From contig DATGIL010000102.1 of assembly GCA_035295745.1 (NCBI GenBank), forward strand, positions 248,001 through 312,000: a stretch of 64,000 bases of DNA, given 5' to 3'. The position numbers and the translations under genes are program-made. A model generated the notes under the pieces. The model did no database searches, was not told where the DNA came from, and saw only the letters and a list, made by a program, of their open reading frames with translations. The DNA comes from JAIQFL01 sp035295745 (GTDB lineage: Bacteria; Acidobacteriota; Terriglobia; Bryobacterales; Bryobacteraceae). Of this stretch, positions 1-9,061 are shown in pieces; position 1 is the first letter of the stretch; the number at the start of each line of letters is the position of its first letter.

Positions 1-2426
1 GTCGCCAGCGCCACCGCTATCGCAGCCGGATCGGCCCAGGTCAGGCCGAATAACTGATTGGCCAGCAAACGGCAAACCACCAGCGCGCACGGCAGTCCGA
101 TCAAGGTTCCGATCCCCACCAGCCGCAGCGTCTCGCTCAACACCATCCCCACCACTCCCGCCTGCGATGCCCCCAGCGCCATGCGAATCCCGATCTCGCT
201 GGTGCGCCGGCTCATCGAGTACGACATCACGCCGTAGAGCCCGATGGCCGCCATCAGCAGCGCGATCGCACCAAAACATGCGGAGAGGTCCGCGATCAGG
301 CGCCGCGTCACGAGGCGGCGATCGATCTGTTCGTTGACCGTTCGCAGCCCCGTGAACGGCAAAGCCCGGTCGACCTCTCCAATCATCTGCCGCACCGAAG
401 ATATCAGCTCTTCGGGCTCGCCGTGCCCCGCAATCAGGAAGCTCACGGCTTCCACAGTGCCGATGGGATGGGCCAGGTTTGCATAGAATCGGGGACCGTC
501 GGGCTGGCCCATCGCATGTTCCCGCGCGTCGGCCGCCACGCCCACGATCTCGTAGGTTTCCCGAGTCGTAGGATAGGTATCGGTGACGTGCTTTCCGATC
601 GGATCGGAACCGGCGAAGAAGAACCTGGCGAACGATTCGTTGACGACGCAGACTTGAGACCCGTGCGCTGCATCGGCCGCATCGATCTGCCTGCCGCGAA
701 GCATCGGAATTCCCATGGTGCTGAAGTAGTCCGGCCCCACCAGAGTCCATCGGGACCTTAATTCATCGCGACCGTGCCGGGTGGTACCCTCCAGCGCGAT
801 GGCGTCTCCCGAATCTCCTCCGTAGGGAGCCGTGTTCGAGAGGGATACACCGCGCACCCCGGGAATCGCCAGCAATCGTTCACGCAGGCGTTGCTCAAGC
901 GCGGCTACGGTGGCGGCACGGTAGCCGGCAGCCACCGGATCCACCCGCACCATCAACAGGTGGTCGCGATCGATCCCCAGTGGAACCGCCGCGAGTTTGC
1001 TGAGGCTGCGAACGAACAGCGCGGCGCCCATCGTCAGCAGCAGCGCCAGCGCCACTTGTCCGATCACCAGCAATCGCCCGGTCCGCACCGCGGCACGCCC
1101 GCCCGCGGAACTGCGCACGTTCACCGCAAGAGTCTGATTGACGTCCACGCGTGTCGCACGCAGCGCCGGCAACAGGCCCGAGAGCACGCCAGTGAGCAGC
1201 GAAATCGCGCCCGTGAACCAGAAGATACGCACGTCCCGGTGGACTTCGAGCGCCGTATCGAAGCCGCCGCTCGCCACCAGCTTGGTGAGCACGTCGGTAC
1301 CCCAACTCGCCAGCAGCGCGCCCAATAGCCCGCCTCCCGCCGCCAGCAGAATCCCTTCGGTCAGCAATTGGCGGATTAGCGAGACCCGGCTTGCTCCCAG
1401 TGCCAGGCGGACGCCGATCTCGCGCTGCCGGCCCGTCGCGCGGGCCAGCATCAGATTGGCGACATTGGCGCAGGCGATCAGCAGGACCAGCCCCACCATT
1501 CCCATCAGCAGCACCAGTGGGTCCTGAAATTCATCCCGGATGGTGGAGGCGCCCTTGGCCCCGGCGCGCAGGACAATGTGCTGGTCTCGAATTCCGTGGG
1601 GATTCGCCGGGCCGGCCTGCGCGTTCTCCGCCTGCTGCAGGATCTGCTGGAACGTAACATTGATGCCAGCTTCTGCCTGGGCCCGTGACATGCCTGGCGC
1701 CATCCTGGCCATCACCTGAAGCCACAGGGTATCGCGCGGCCGCAGATAGTTCCGTCCGGGTAGGACCTGCTGTTGCATCGTGATGGGGACCCATAGATCG
1801 GTCTCGGAACCGACGAGAATCCCTCGGAATTCCGGCGGCGCGACCCCCACGATCTGAAAGGGCGCCTGCCCGATTCGCATGCTCCTCCCGACTACTCCAG
1901 GATCTGCGCCAAGCTCCCTCTGCCAAAATCCATACGAGATAACGGCGAGCGGGTTGGCCCCCGGCGCCTGGTCCTCTGGCACGGTGAAGGTGCGGCCGAC
2001 CGCCGGACTCACTCCCAGAACGGAGAAGAACTCGCCGGAGACGAGTTGCACTTTGGCCCGTGTGGTCTGCCCAGCTTGGCCGATCGAGACGTTCAGGTCG
2101 CTGGGCGCACTCTGCGCCGCGAACATCCCGGTGAACGTGCGATTGTGCGCCCGCAGGTCGATGAACTCGGGATAGGACAGTGCCGTTCGGACGCCGCCCT
2201 CCATGGTTTCGACGGCGACCCCGCTGAATCCCTGGTCGGTCAGGAGCACCAGGTGCCCCGGGTCGGCGACTGGCAGGGATCGCAGCATCACCGCATTGAT
2301 CAGGCTGAAGATGGCGGTATTGGCGCCGATACCCAGTCCGAGCGAGAGCAACGCGACCAGGACAAAGGCGGGAGCTTTCGAGAAGGTGCGGATGGCAAAG
2401 CGCAGGTCTTGCCAGAGTGCGTACAT
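1..2426 (-). CDS. ADOP/MacB-like FtsX-family ABC permease (3' end outside window)
   Basis: Integral membrane permease of the FtsX/MacB superfamily, acidobacterial ADOP type, presumably an export or lipoprotein/peptide-handling ABC system without its own ATPase gene here. The minus frame is open from an ATG at 2426 to the window edge, about 808 codons, so only the last tens of residues are missing. Visible landmarks are the N-terminal MYALWQDLRFAIRTF and the first membrane segment containing LGLGIGANTAIF. A MacB periplasmic core follows, then an FtsX block with LLIACANVANLMLARA and REIGVRLALGAS near 1390-1480. The N-terminus lacks the extra cytoplasmic segment found in the other two ADOP genes of the window, and no PadR gene precedes it. 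The upstream bases carry no good Shine-Dalgarno. Family assignment is firm; substrate unknown. Confidence 0.9.
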   Translation of the reverse strand, partial: MYALWQDLRFAIRTFSKAPAFVLVALLSLGLGIGANTAIFSLINAVMLRSLPVADPGHLVLLTDQGFSGVAVETMEGGVRTALSYPEFIDLRAHNRTFTGMFAAQSAPSDLNVSIGQAGQTTRAKVQLVSGEFFSVLGVSPAVGRTFTVPEDQAPGANPLAVISYGFWQRELGADPGVVGRSMRIGQAPFQIVGVAPPEFRGILVGSETDLWVPITMQQQVLPGRNYLRPRDTLWLQVMARMAPGMSRAQAEAGINVTFQQILQQAENAQAGPANPHGIRDQHIVLRAGAKGASTIRDEFQDPLVLLMGMVGLVLLIACANVANLMLARATGRQREIGVRLALGASRVSLIRQLLTEGILLAAGGGLLGALLASWGTDVLTKLVASGGFDTALEVHRDVRIFWFTGAISLLTGVLSGLLPALRATRVDVNQTLAVNVRSSAGGRAAVRTGRLLVIGQVALALLLTMGAALFVRSLSKLAAVPLGIDRDHLLMVRVDPVAAGYRAATVAALEQRLRERLLAIPGVRGVSLSNTAPYGGDSGDAIALEGTTRHGRDELRSRWTLVGPDYFSTMGIPMLRGRQIDAADAAHGSQVCVVNESFARFFFAGSDPIGKHVTDTYPTTRETYEIVGVAADAREHAMGQPDGPRFYANLAHPIGTVEAVSFLIAGHGEPEELISSVRQMIGEVDRALPFTGLRTVNEQIDRRLVTRRLIADLSACFGAIALLMAAIGLYGVMSYSMSRRTSEIGIRMALGASQAGVVGMVLSETLRLVGIGTLIGLPCALVVCRLLANQLFGLTWADPAAIAVALA

Positions 2427-2576
2427 GGGGGATCGCGGGGCAATTCGAATGCCGCTTGGAAGCGAGGCAAAATAAAGGTTTACGCCCCGCACAGCGGCGG
2501 GGTGCGTTCCATTTTCGGGACCACGCGAAAAGGTACTAACGAGCGACCACTCATCGGCGGGGCGGAGACCCTCCCT

Positions 2577-2720
2577 CACCTCACGGTCGCGGCTCGTAAA
2601 ACTACTGTTCCATGCGATATGTGCTTGCGAGCCGCGCGCGTGAGCAAGCGATGTCCGGATTTTTCACAGCTTCTCACACTCACGCTCGCGGCTCGCAAGA
2701 CACTGACGAGCCGCGCTCGT
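2577..2720. repeat. Patch of GC-rich palindromic intergenic repeats
   Basis: Two or three degenerate copies of a GC-rich element containing GAGCCGCGCGCGTGAGCAAG (around 2629-2650) and shorter forms such as CGCGGCTCGTAA and CGCGGCTCGCAAG. The same element recurs at about 29.6, 38.0, 48.3-48.5, 59.5-59.9 and 63.8-64.0 kb. It sits between the ADOP permease start and a decayed GGDEF-EAL gene; no protein is supported here. Confidence 0.6.
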
Positions 2721-2721
2721 C

Positions 2722-3290
2722 GGGGAGACGAATTTGGCGTCCTCCTCTCGCATCGTGCGGGTCGAGCACGCCGGAACTCTTGCGGGACGACTTCTCCGCT
2801 CACTCTCAACCCCCTTTTCATCGACGGCCACGAACTGTATCGGAGTGCCAGTATCGGGACGGGGTACGCCACTCCGCAAAACCTCGGGCTTGAATTCACC
2901 GAAAAAGTGTTCGCGGGCAATTTCGTATCTGCCCAGAATATCTTCCGCAATCTGCAAATCGTGGGCGTGGGCTTTGCCATGGACGACTTCGGCACGGGCC
3001 AGTCTTCGCTCTCTTACCTGCACGACCTGCCGTTTCACTTGCTGAAGATCGATCAGCAGTTTGTCAGCCGCATTCCCGATGGCGAAACGCAAGCCACAAT
3101 CGTGGCGAATGTCTTCCGCATGGCCGAAAGCCTCGGGCTCAGCACGATCGCGGAAGACGTGGAGACTTGCGCACCAGGCGGAGTTGCTGCGCCAGTTGCA
3201 TTGCCAGGAGGGGCTGGGCTCCGGTTCGCACCGGGCCTTGCCGCCCGAAGAATTCGTGACTTTCTCCCGGGGCCCATTCGGGCCGTTCGT
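2722..3290 (+). pseudogene. Decayed GGDEF-EAL (cyclic-di-GMP) gene remnant
   Basis: Three separated pieces of a diguanylate cyclase/phosphodiesterase are recognisable. The first is a GGDEF core read as RGDEFGVLL near 2730. The second is the end of a GGDEF domain, FIDGHELYRSASIG, near 2815-2860. The third is the EAL half, with LEFTEKVF followed by DDFGTGQSSLSYLHDLPF and LLKID, then an EDVET segment near 3165. The next family block, HQAELLRQLHCQEG with LPPEEF, is in a different frame, and the GGDEF pieces also switch frame. The EAL N-terminus is deleted between 2860 and 2890. Multiple frameshifts plus an internal deletion make this a non-functional relic; a repeat patch abuts its 5' side. Confidence 0.8.
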
Positions 3291-3409
3291 GGGGCAGACC
3301 CAGTTAACGACAGTTAGTGATTGTGGCTTACCAATGGGCGATTGAGAGCAAGGGTCCAATCGTGAATAATTACGTTACAGCCAACCGGGTGAAAAGGAGC
3401 TTGTCGCTT

Positions 3410-4696
3410 ATGAACGGCAGAAGAATCTTATTCAGTCTGACAGCCATTTTATTTGCAGGTACGGCATTTGGCGCGAACTTTTATGTGGCGACGAATGGAA
3501 ACGATGGAGGCACAGGTTCATCGACGCTGCCTTGGGCAACGCTGCAACATGCGGTCGAGAACATCGGGCCGGGCGATGTGATTCTGGTCAGAGCCGGCAC
3601 CTACAAAGGCGTGCGCATCGAAAACAGCGGCCTCGCGTCCTCCGGCAAGACCTTGAGAGTGGATACCGGAGCACATGTGATCTTGAGCGCGCCGGGCCCC
3701 AAGAACAAACACAACAGCATCCTCGAAGTGGAGAACTTCAGCGCCACCGTCGGATACTGGACGATCGACGGTTTCGAGATCGCAAATTCCCCCAAATATG
3801 GAGTCGACATCCGCGTCACGCAGTCGATCACGGTACAGAACTGCACCGTCCACAACAGTGCGCTGACCGGCATCTTCACGGCGTTCTCCAACCATCCAAC
3901 GATCCAGTCGAACCTGTCCTACAGCAACGGCGAACACGGCATCTATCACAGCAACAGCGGCGATTATCCGACCATCGTGGGGAATCAGATTCACAACAAT
4001 GTCTCCGCCGGCATTCACATGAATGGCGATTTGTCCGAAGGCGGCGACGGCATCATCTCGTTTGCCACAGTGGAGAAGAACATCGTCTGGGAGAACGGAA
4101 CCAGCGGAGGATCAGGCATTAATTGCGATGGCGTGGACAACAGCCTGTTCAGCAACAACCTGCTCTACTCCAATCACGCCAGCGGCATCTCGCTCTACGC
4201 CATCGATGGAGCGCACGGCTCGAGCAACAACAAGGTCTACAACAACACCATCGTGATGGCCGCCGACGGCCGCTTTGCGATCAATATCCCAAAATCTCCC
4301 AAGGGCAAGGCGGACCCCATCGGCAACCAGATCGTAAACAACATTCTGTACACGTACAGCACCAGCAACGTTCGCGGTTCAGAGATCATCTACACAGCCA
4401 AACCGTCGGGCTTCGTCAGCGACTACAACGTGCTGGTGAATCGCATGAGCGATGACAACGACAATACCGTGATCTCGCTGGCCACCTGGAGGCAGAAGAC
4501 CGGGCAGGACGTGCATTCCGTCATCTCGGACGCCGCCACGCTCTTTGTGGATCCGACACACAACAACTTCCGCCTGAAAGCGGGATCGCCGGCCATCAAT
4601 GCGGGGACTCTGCTGTCGCAGGTGCCTGACGACATCCTGGGAGTGAAGCGCCCGCAGGGCGGCCTGTACGATATCGGCTGCTACGAATCATTCTGA
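3410..4696 (+). CDS. Secreted right-handed parallel beta-helix protein
   Basis: Predicted exported protein of 428 residues. The start ATG at 3410 has a good AAGGAG about ten bases upstream and opens a signal peptide (MNGRRILFSLTAILFAGTAFGA). The mature part begins with the FYVATNGNDGGTGS pattern typical of DUF1565/pectate-lyase-like beta-helix proteins. It continues with many Asn-rich coils (repeated N-x-V/I and Y-N-N-T), and ends in LKAGSPAINAG plus DIGCYE, the choice-of-anchor Q type terminus. Such proteins usually bind or cleave polysaccharides outside the cell, but no catalytic residues can be assigned. Its last nine bases overlap the convergent PAP2 gene. An in-frame upstream start at 3317 would destroy the signal peptide. 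Confidence 0.85.
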   Translation: MNGRRILFSLTAILFAGTAFGANFYVATNGNDGGTGSSTLPWATLQHAVENIGPGDVILVRAGTYKGVRIENSGLASSGKTLRVDTGAHVILSAPGPKNKHNSILEVENFSATVGYWTIDGFEIANSPKYGVDIRVTQSITVQNCTVHNSALTGIFTAFSNHPTIQSNLSYSNGEHGIYHSNSGDYPTIVGNQIHNNVSAGIHMNGDLSEGGDGIISFATVEKNIVWENGTSGGSGINCDGVDNSLFSNNLLYSNHASGISLYAIDGAHGSSNNKVYNNTIVMAADGRFAINIPKSPKGKADPIGNQIVNNILYTYSTSNVRGSEIIYTAKPSGFVSDYNVLVNRMSDDNDNTVISLATWRQKTGQDVHSVISDAATLFVDPTHNNFRLKAGSPAINAGTLLSQVPDDILGVKRPQGGLYDIGCYESF

Positions 4697-5374
4697 CAAT
4701 TCCTCGTCCGCGTCCTCAATCTTCCCTGTGCGCCGGCGCCTGAGCCAGATCTCGTAGCCGGCGCGCACGGAGCCTACCCAAATCAGCGCTGCTGCATAAC
4801 CGGCGAGAACGTCAGTGGGATAGTGGACGCCCAGATAGATGCGCGAGAAGCCGATGCCAAGTGCCAGCAAGGCTGCTCCCGTCCAGGTGGCGATGCGCGC
4901 AGCTTTGGATTTCATGCGCACCGTGAGGATCGCGGCCACGATTCCGTAGAAGCAGGCCGACATCACGGAATGTCCGCTCGGAAAGCTGTAGCTGTGGGGT
5001 TCCACGAATCCGAAAAAGGCCTCCGGCCGTTTCCGGTGAAAGGCCAGTTTGAGCGTCTCCGAGAGCGCCTCCGCCCCCACACACGCGACCACGAAGATCG
5101 CGGCGGCGCGGGTGCGCCCGAGTTTGTAAAGCCACCACGCCACCAGTACGCCCATCGTGATCAGCACGAAAGGCGATCCGCATTCCGTCACGGCGCGCAT
5201 GGCCGAGGTGAGCTCGGGAGTTGCCAGGGAGTGGACGGCGTCGCGAACCGTCTCGTCAAATCGATCGCTCTCCCCCTCCAACACGTATCGGGTCAGCCAT
5301 CCGAAAAAGACCAGTGCACAGATAGCACCTAAGAAGCCGGAAAGCAACGCGCGATCTTGCTTCTCGATCTTCAA
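4688..5374 (-). CDS. PAP2-family membrane phosphatase
   Basis: Phosphatidic-acid-phosphatase type 2 protein of 228 residues, probably dephosphorylating a lipid phosphate or pyrophosphate (undecaprenyl-PP-like) at the outer face of the inner membrane. All three family motifs are visible: KLAFHRKRP (K109-P117), PSGH at 132-135, and SRIYLGVHYPTD (S177-R178, H184, D188). There are about five hydrophobic segments. The gene follows the carbohydrate-binding-like gene with a four-base ATGA overlap, so the two are co-translated. Its 3' end overlaps the convergent beta-helix gene. Confidence 0.93.
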   Translation of the reverse strand: MKIEKQDRALLSGFLGAICALVFFGWLTRYVLEGESDRFDETVRDAVHSLATPELTSAMRAVTECGSPFVLITMGVLVAWWLYKLGRTRAAAIFVVACVGAEALSETLKLAFHRKRPEAFFGFVEPHSYSFPSGHSVMSACFYGIVAAILTVRMKSKAARIATWTGAALLALGIGFSRIYLGVHYPTDVLAGYAAALIWVGSVRAGYEIWLRRRRTGKIEDADEELSE

Positions 5375-6417
5375 TTCGCCCGGGTCTCGACTTTGCCAAT
5401 CCAGATGGTGTTAGTGGCGGGGTCGCCACCACTCGCCGCCGTGATATCAGTCAGCGAAAGCGATTTGAGTTGCGCCGGATCGATCTTGCCGGCGCCTTCG
5501 AAGTCCGCGAGTTTCAGGTTCACATGAAAGACCTCGCGTCCTCCCGGCGGATAGACAGTCATGTTGTGGCGGGCCCCCTTCTTGGATTCGAGCGAGATGA
5601 TGAGCGTCGCCTCCCGCTCCGAGGCGATGTCGAAGGACAACCGGGTGGCGTTTGATAGATTCAAGCTCGAAAGACGCCGCGTCAGAATTTCGAACTGCTC
5701 CGCGGACTGCTCATATTTGGCGCGGAGCGCGCGCATGCCGAGTGGATTCGCTGTGCTCAATTGCAGATCCATTCCGCCCAGGGTAACCCATTGCAGGAAG
5801 TTGCGGTCGAAAATATCGATGGTGCCCGCGGCGGAACTGGGGCGGGCGCCGCGCAGCAACTGGAAGTCCTCCATCAGAAGCGTGTGCGATCCGGAGGGCT
5901 GGGTGATGGCAACCGGAAATTCGCTATCCGCGCCAACGCCGGCAAAGAACTGCGCCAGGTCCAGGATGCCGATGCCTTGCAAGGAATCGGTGTCCAGTTT
6001 GCCGTCCGCGTCCACAGGGTCTCCGGGGCCGTCGGTAACCGCGAAATCCGAGGGAGTGAGTTCGATCTCCTGCCAGATGTTGGCGGGTGCCCAAAACCAG
6101 GCAAGATAGCGGCCGCCCGGCGGTCTTTCGCTCAACAGCACGCCCACGGCGGTGTCGTAATCGCTTTTGGCGCGGAACCGGATCCGCTGCAGGCTGGCAA
6201 AGGCCGGCGTCGCGGGCAACACCGCAATCGCTAATTGTTTGGGGCGGAATTCGTAGTTCAGCGCGAGCGCATGATTGACCACCCGGAGTGTGCCGTTAGG
6301 CCCCAGGGTCGTCCATCCGTTGGTATTGGATTCGAAATTGTGATGCAGCAATACATCACCAGCCGGTTGTGCCGTCGCGGCCAATCCGCCGCAAAACAGC
6401 ACGGCAAGCAAACGCAT
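5371..6417 (-). CDS. Exported protein with carbohydrate-binding-like fold, function unknown
   Basis: Hypothetical exported protein of 348 residues. The ATG at 6417 is chosen because GGAGG lies just upstream and it opens a clean signal peptide (MRLLAVLFCGGLAATAQ); a longer frame to 6576 lacks these. The segment after the signal (FESNTNGWTTLGPNG and onward) has the jelly-roll look of carbohydrate-binding modules. A second half with similar beta-rich composition suggests an internal duplication. No catalytic motif was recognised. It overlaps the PAP2 gene by four bases, so the pair is an operon and may act together at the cell envelope (inference). Confidence 0.75.
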   Translation of the reverse strand: MRLLAVLFCGGLAATAQPAGDVLLHHNFESNTNGWTTLGPNGTLRVVNHALALNYEFRPKQLAIAVLPATPAFASLQRIRFRAKSDYDTAVGVLLSERPPGGRYLAWFWAPANIWQEIELTPSDFAVTDGPGDPVDADGKLDTDSLQGIGILDLAQFFAGVGADSEFPVAITQPSGSHTLLMEDFQLLRGARPSSAAGTIDIFDRNFLQWVTLGGMDLQLSTANPLGMRALRAKYEQSAEQFEILTRRLSSLNLSNATRLSFDIASEREATLIISLESKKGARHNMTVYPPGGREVFHVNLKLADFEGAGKIDPAQLKSLSLTDITAASGGDPATNTIWIGKVETRAN

Positions 6418-6558
6418 AGTTGCCTCCAGCCCGAACATACGCGATGCGGCACGAACGAGTTCCACCCACCGGGGGATGGGGTACGTACCTGACGTTGACA
6501 AAAACGTGCGACAGGTTATCATTTGGATTACCCCCCCGATTGAACAGCCGAAGGCATC

Positions 6559-7458
6559 GTGAACTCCACCAGCCACCCAGTCATACTAGAAACCAATCTC
6601 ACAGGCGTAGAGCGCTACGGACGCGGGAAAGTCCGCGACGTTTACAGCATTGACGATCGCCTCCTGATCGTGGCGACCGATCGTATCTCTGCGTTCGATT
6701 ATATTCTGGCCACCGGCATCCCGGACAAAGGCCGAGTGCTCACCCAGCTTTCCATCTTCTGGTTCGACTTCCTGAAAGATCTCACGCCGAATCATTTTCT
6801 TAGCGCGCGTGTGGAAGATTATCCGGAACCGCTCCCGAAGTTTGGCGATCAGCTCGAAGGACGGTCCATGTTGGTGAAGCGCGCCAAGATGGTAGACATC
6901 GAATGCGTGGCGCGCGGCTACCTGTCAGGCTCCGGATGGAAGGAGTATCAGCAGAGCGGAACCGTCTGCGGCATCCCGCTCCCCCGCGGACTCAAGGAGA
7001 GCGACCAGCTTCCCGAGCCGATCTTTACTCCCGCCACCAAGGCGACTACCGGGCACGACGAAAACATCTCGTTCGAGCAGACCTGCTCCGTGATTGGCGA
7101 AGATCTCGCGAAGAGGGTGAGAGACCTCACACTCGCGCTGTACACGCGAGCTGCCTCTTACGCCCGCACGCGCGGCATCATCATCGCCGACACCAAGTTC
7201 GAGTTTGGATTCGCGGACGGCGAGTTAATCCTGGGAGACGAGGTGCTGACGCCGGATTCGTCCCGCTTCTGGCCCGTGGAGACATACCAGCCGGGGGGCG
7301 CGCAGCAGTCGTACGACAAGCAGTTCGTCCGCGACTATCTCGAGTCGATCCGCTGGAATAAGCAACCGCCCGCGCCGGGCCTGCCCGCGGAAGTAGCCGA
7401 AAAGACCAGCGAGAAGTACCGTCAAGCGTATCGGGTGCTCACCGGCCTGAACCTATGA
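6559..7458 (+). CDS. purC: Phosphoribosylaminoimidazole-succinocarboxamide synthase
   Basis: SAICAR synthetase of purine biosynthesis, joining CAIR with aspartate using ATP; cytoplasmic, 299 residues. Signatures are GRGKVRDVY near the N-terminus, DRISAFDYIL, the longer-form block GIPDKGRVLTQLS, ARGYLSGSGWKEY, and the C-terminal DTKFEFG followed by DEVLTPDSSR and SYDKQFVRDYL. The start is GTG at 6559, with a weak AAGG four bases upstream. It is the first gene of a tight plus-strand cluster (ATGA overlap with the cvpA-like gene). The length and block pattern fit the ~300-residue form rather than the short ~240-residue form. Confidence 0.96.
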   Translation: MNSTSHPVILETNLTGVERYGRGKVRDVYSIDDRLLIVATDRISAFDYILATGIPDKGRVLTQLSIFWFDFLKDLTPNHFLSARVEDYPEPLPKFGDQLEGRSMLVKRAKMVDIECVARGYLSGSGWKEYQQSGTVCGIPLPRGLKESDQLPEPIFTPATKATTGHDENISFEQTCSVIGEDLAKRVRDLTLALYTRAASYARTRGIIIADTKFEFGFADGELILGDEVLTPDSSRFWPVETYQPGGAQQSYDKQFVRDYLESIRWNKQPPAPGLPAEVAEKTSEKYRQAYRVLTGLNL

Positions 7459-8045
7459 ACGGTCTGGATGCAGTACTGCTGATCATCCTCGTGGTTTCGG
7501 TGATGACCAGCTTTCGCAAGGGCCTCTCGCGCGAAGTGATCGGCCTGGTTACAGTATTTCTAGCTCTGATTCTGGGAGTCTGGTTTTATGGACTCGTGGG
7601 CGGACTCCTGATAGCGTATATGAGTTCACCCGCTGTGGCGAATCTGTGTGGTTTTTTCGTGGTCTTCCTCGGGACAATTTTGCTTGGTGCGTTGGTCAGC
7701 CATGTCGTGGGCAGATTCTTAAAGGTAACGGGGCTCTCGATTGTGGATCACGGGCTGGGCGCGCTTTTCGGCCTGGTGCGTGGGACTGTGATCGTGGTCG
7801 CGTTGTTGATGGCGATTATGGCGTTTTCGCCGGGAGAGCAGCCGCCGCAGTCGGTGGTCAACTCCCGGATCGCTCCGTATGCGGTAGATGCGGCGCGCTT
7901 TGTGGTGGCGATGGCTCCGCATGATTTGAAGGAAGGGTTTCGCAAGACATACGCGCAGGTCAAAACAACTTGGGAGGATGCCTTGCGCAAAGGCATTCCG
8001 AGCGCGCCCAAACAGGAAGGGGCAGGGCATGAAAGAGAAATTTGA
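7455..8045 (+). CDS. CvpA-family inner-membrane protein
   Basis: CvpA (colicin V production) family protein of 196 residues with four hydrophobic segments in the first 120 residues, starting MNGLDAVLLIILVVSV. It has the family's LSREVIGLV and the GLSIVDHGLGALFGLVRG block. A hydrophilic tail follows. CvpA proteins are linked to envelope homeostasis; in many bacteria the gene lies beside purine genes, as here. It overlaps purC by ATGA and overlaps the following HTH gene by 17 bases, so translation is coupled. Confidence 0.9.
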   Translation: MNGLDAVLLIILVVSVMTSFRKGLSREVIGLVTVFLALILGVWFYGLVGGLLIAYMSSPAVANLCGFFVVFLGTILLGALVSHVVGRFLKVTGLSIVDHGLGALFGLVRGTVIVVALLMAIMAFSPGEQPPQSVVNSRIAPYAVDAARFVVAMAPHDLKEGFRKTYAQVKTTWEDALRKGIPSAPKQEGAGHEREI

Positions 8046-8298
8046 TCTGCTGGTGGAGCATCTACTCAAAGGCAACATCTTCCTGCCGGAAGCGATCGAG
8101 ATTCTGGAGAAGAGCATGATCCGGCTCTCGCTGCAGGAGTGCGGCGGCAATCAGTGCGCGGCGAGCAAACAACTGGGCATTCACCGGAACACACTGCAAC
8201 GCAAGATGGCGGAATATGGCCTGGGCAACGGGCGTGGCCGCCGCAAGCCGGTATCGCGCGAGGCTCGTCCGCGGAAGCCGAAAGCCGGCGCCGCCTAG
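8029..8298 (+). CDS. Fis-type helix-turn-helix protein (HTH_8)
   Basis: Small DNA-binding protein of 89 residues. The ATG at 8029 follows a purine-rich GGAAGGGGCAGG ribosome site. An N-terminal helical region leads into the Fis/NtrC-type helix-turn-helix: SLQECGGNQCAASKQLGIHR, then NTLQRKMAEYGL. The C-terminal tail is strongly basic (Arg/Lys-rich). It lacks the AAA+ and receiver domains of NtrC-type activators, so it is a stand-alone Fis-like protein. Its position inside the purC-cvpA-HAD cluster gives no target; role unknown. Confidence 0.8.
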   Translation: MKEKFDLLVEHLLKGNIFLPEAIEILEKSMIRLSLQECGGNQCAASKQLGIHRNTLQRKMAEYGLGNGRGRRKPVSREARPRKPKAGAA

Positions 8299-8323
8299 CG
8301 GACGCAGGCCGCACCGGGAAAAC

Positions 8324-8980
8324 ATGGACCTTCTGATCTTCGACCTGGACGGCACCCTGATCGACTCCAGGCTGGACCTCGCCAATGCAGTGAATGCGAC
8401 ACGCGCGCACATGGGAATGGCGCGGCTCGAAAACGAGCGGGTCTACTCCTACGTGGGCAATGGAGCGCCCGTGCTGATCCGCCGATCGCTCGGCGATCAG
8501 GCGACGGAAGCGGAGGTGCAGGAAGGGCTCGAATTCTTCCTGGAGTATTACCGCGAGCACGATCTGGATTACACGACACTCTATCCCGGTGTGATAGAGG
8601 CGTTGGATCGTCTAAGGGCAGCATCCAAGAAAATGGCGGTGCTGACCAACAAGCCGGTGCGCATGAGCCGCTCGATCGTCGAGGGGTTGGGCGTTGGCGG
8701 CCACTTCTTCCAGGTCTACGGCGGGAACAGCTTCGAGTTCAAGAAGCCGCACCCGATCGGTGTGGAGGCGCTCTGCAAAGAGGCGGGCGTCGGGTCCGGC
8801 GCGGCGATGATGGTGGGCGATAGTTCCGTGGACGTGCAGACGGCGCGCAACGCGGGCATCCGGTGCTGCGGTGTGACATACGGATTCCAGCCGGAAACGC
8901 TGGTGGATCCTGCGCCCGATCTGCTGGTAGACCGCATGGAGGATTTCGCCGACTGGGTGTTGGGTGGTACCAGCAAATGA
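8324..8980 (+). CDS. HAD-superfamily phosphatase, phosphoglycolate phosphatase-like
   Basis: HAD hydrolase of 218 residues. Motif I is FDLDGTLID (D6, D8), motif II is the VLTNKP threonine, motif III is the lysine in FKKPHP, and motif IV is MVGDSSVDVQTARNAG. The cap type and the order YPGV...LTNK...KPHP fit the Gph/PGP subgroup, which dephosphorylates 2-phosphoglycolate, although substrates in this family are broad. The ATG at 8324 is chosen because motif I starts six residues later; longer frames overlap the HTH gene and add low-complexity residues. Last gene of the purC cluster; a double-hairpin repeat follows directly. Confidence 0.88.
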   Translation: MDLLIFDLDGTLIDSRLDLANAVNATRAHMGMARLENERVYSYVGNGAPVLIRRSLGDQATEAEVQEGLEFFLEYYREHDLDYTTLYPGVIEALDRLRAASKKMAVLTNKPVRMSRSIVEGLGVGGHFFQVYGGNSFEFKKPHPIGVEALCKEAGVGSGAAMMVGDSSVDVQTARNAGIRCCGVTYGFQPETLVDPAPDLLVDRMEDFADWVLGGTSK

Positions 8981-9000
8981 GCCAGCGTGGCGGGAGAGCA

Positions 9001-9052
9001 GTGGCGCAAACACTCCTGTTTGCCGTCTCGACACTCTGTCGAGACTTTTCGC
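9001..9052 (+). repeat. Double-hairpin intergenic repeat, copy 1
   Basis: GTGGC, then the stem GCAAACA-CTCC-TGTTTGC, then the stem GTCTCGAC-ACTCT-GTCGAGAC, then TTTTCGCG. It lies just downstream of the HAD gene, where the second stem plus T-run could also end transcription. The same architecture recurs about eleven times in the window. Confidence 0.85.
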
Positions 9053-9061
9053 GCGTCTACC

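Noticed and set aside
2046..3317. Single 423-codon plus-strand gene
   Set aside because: Its first 200 codons are antisense to the ADOP permease and the rest is one frame of the broken GGDEF-EAL gene.
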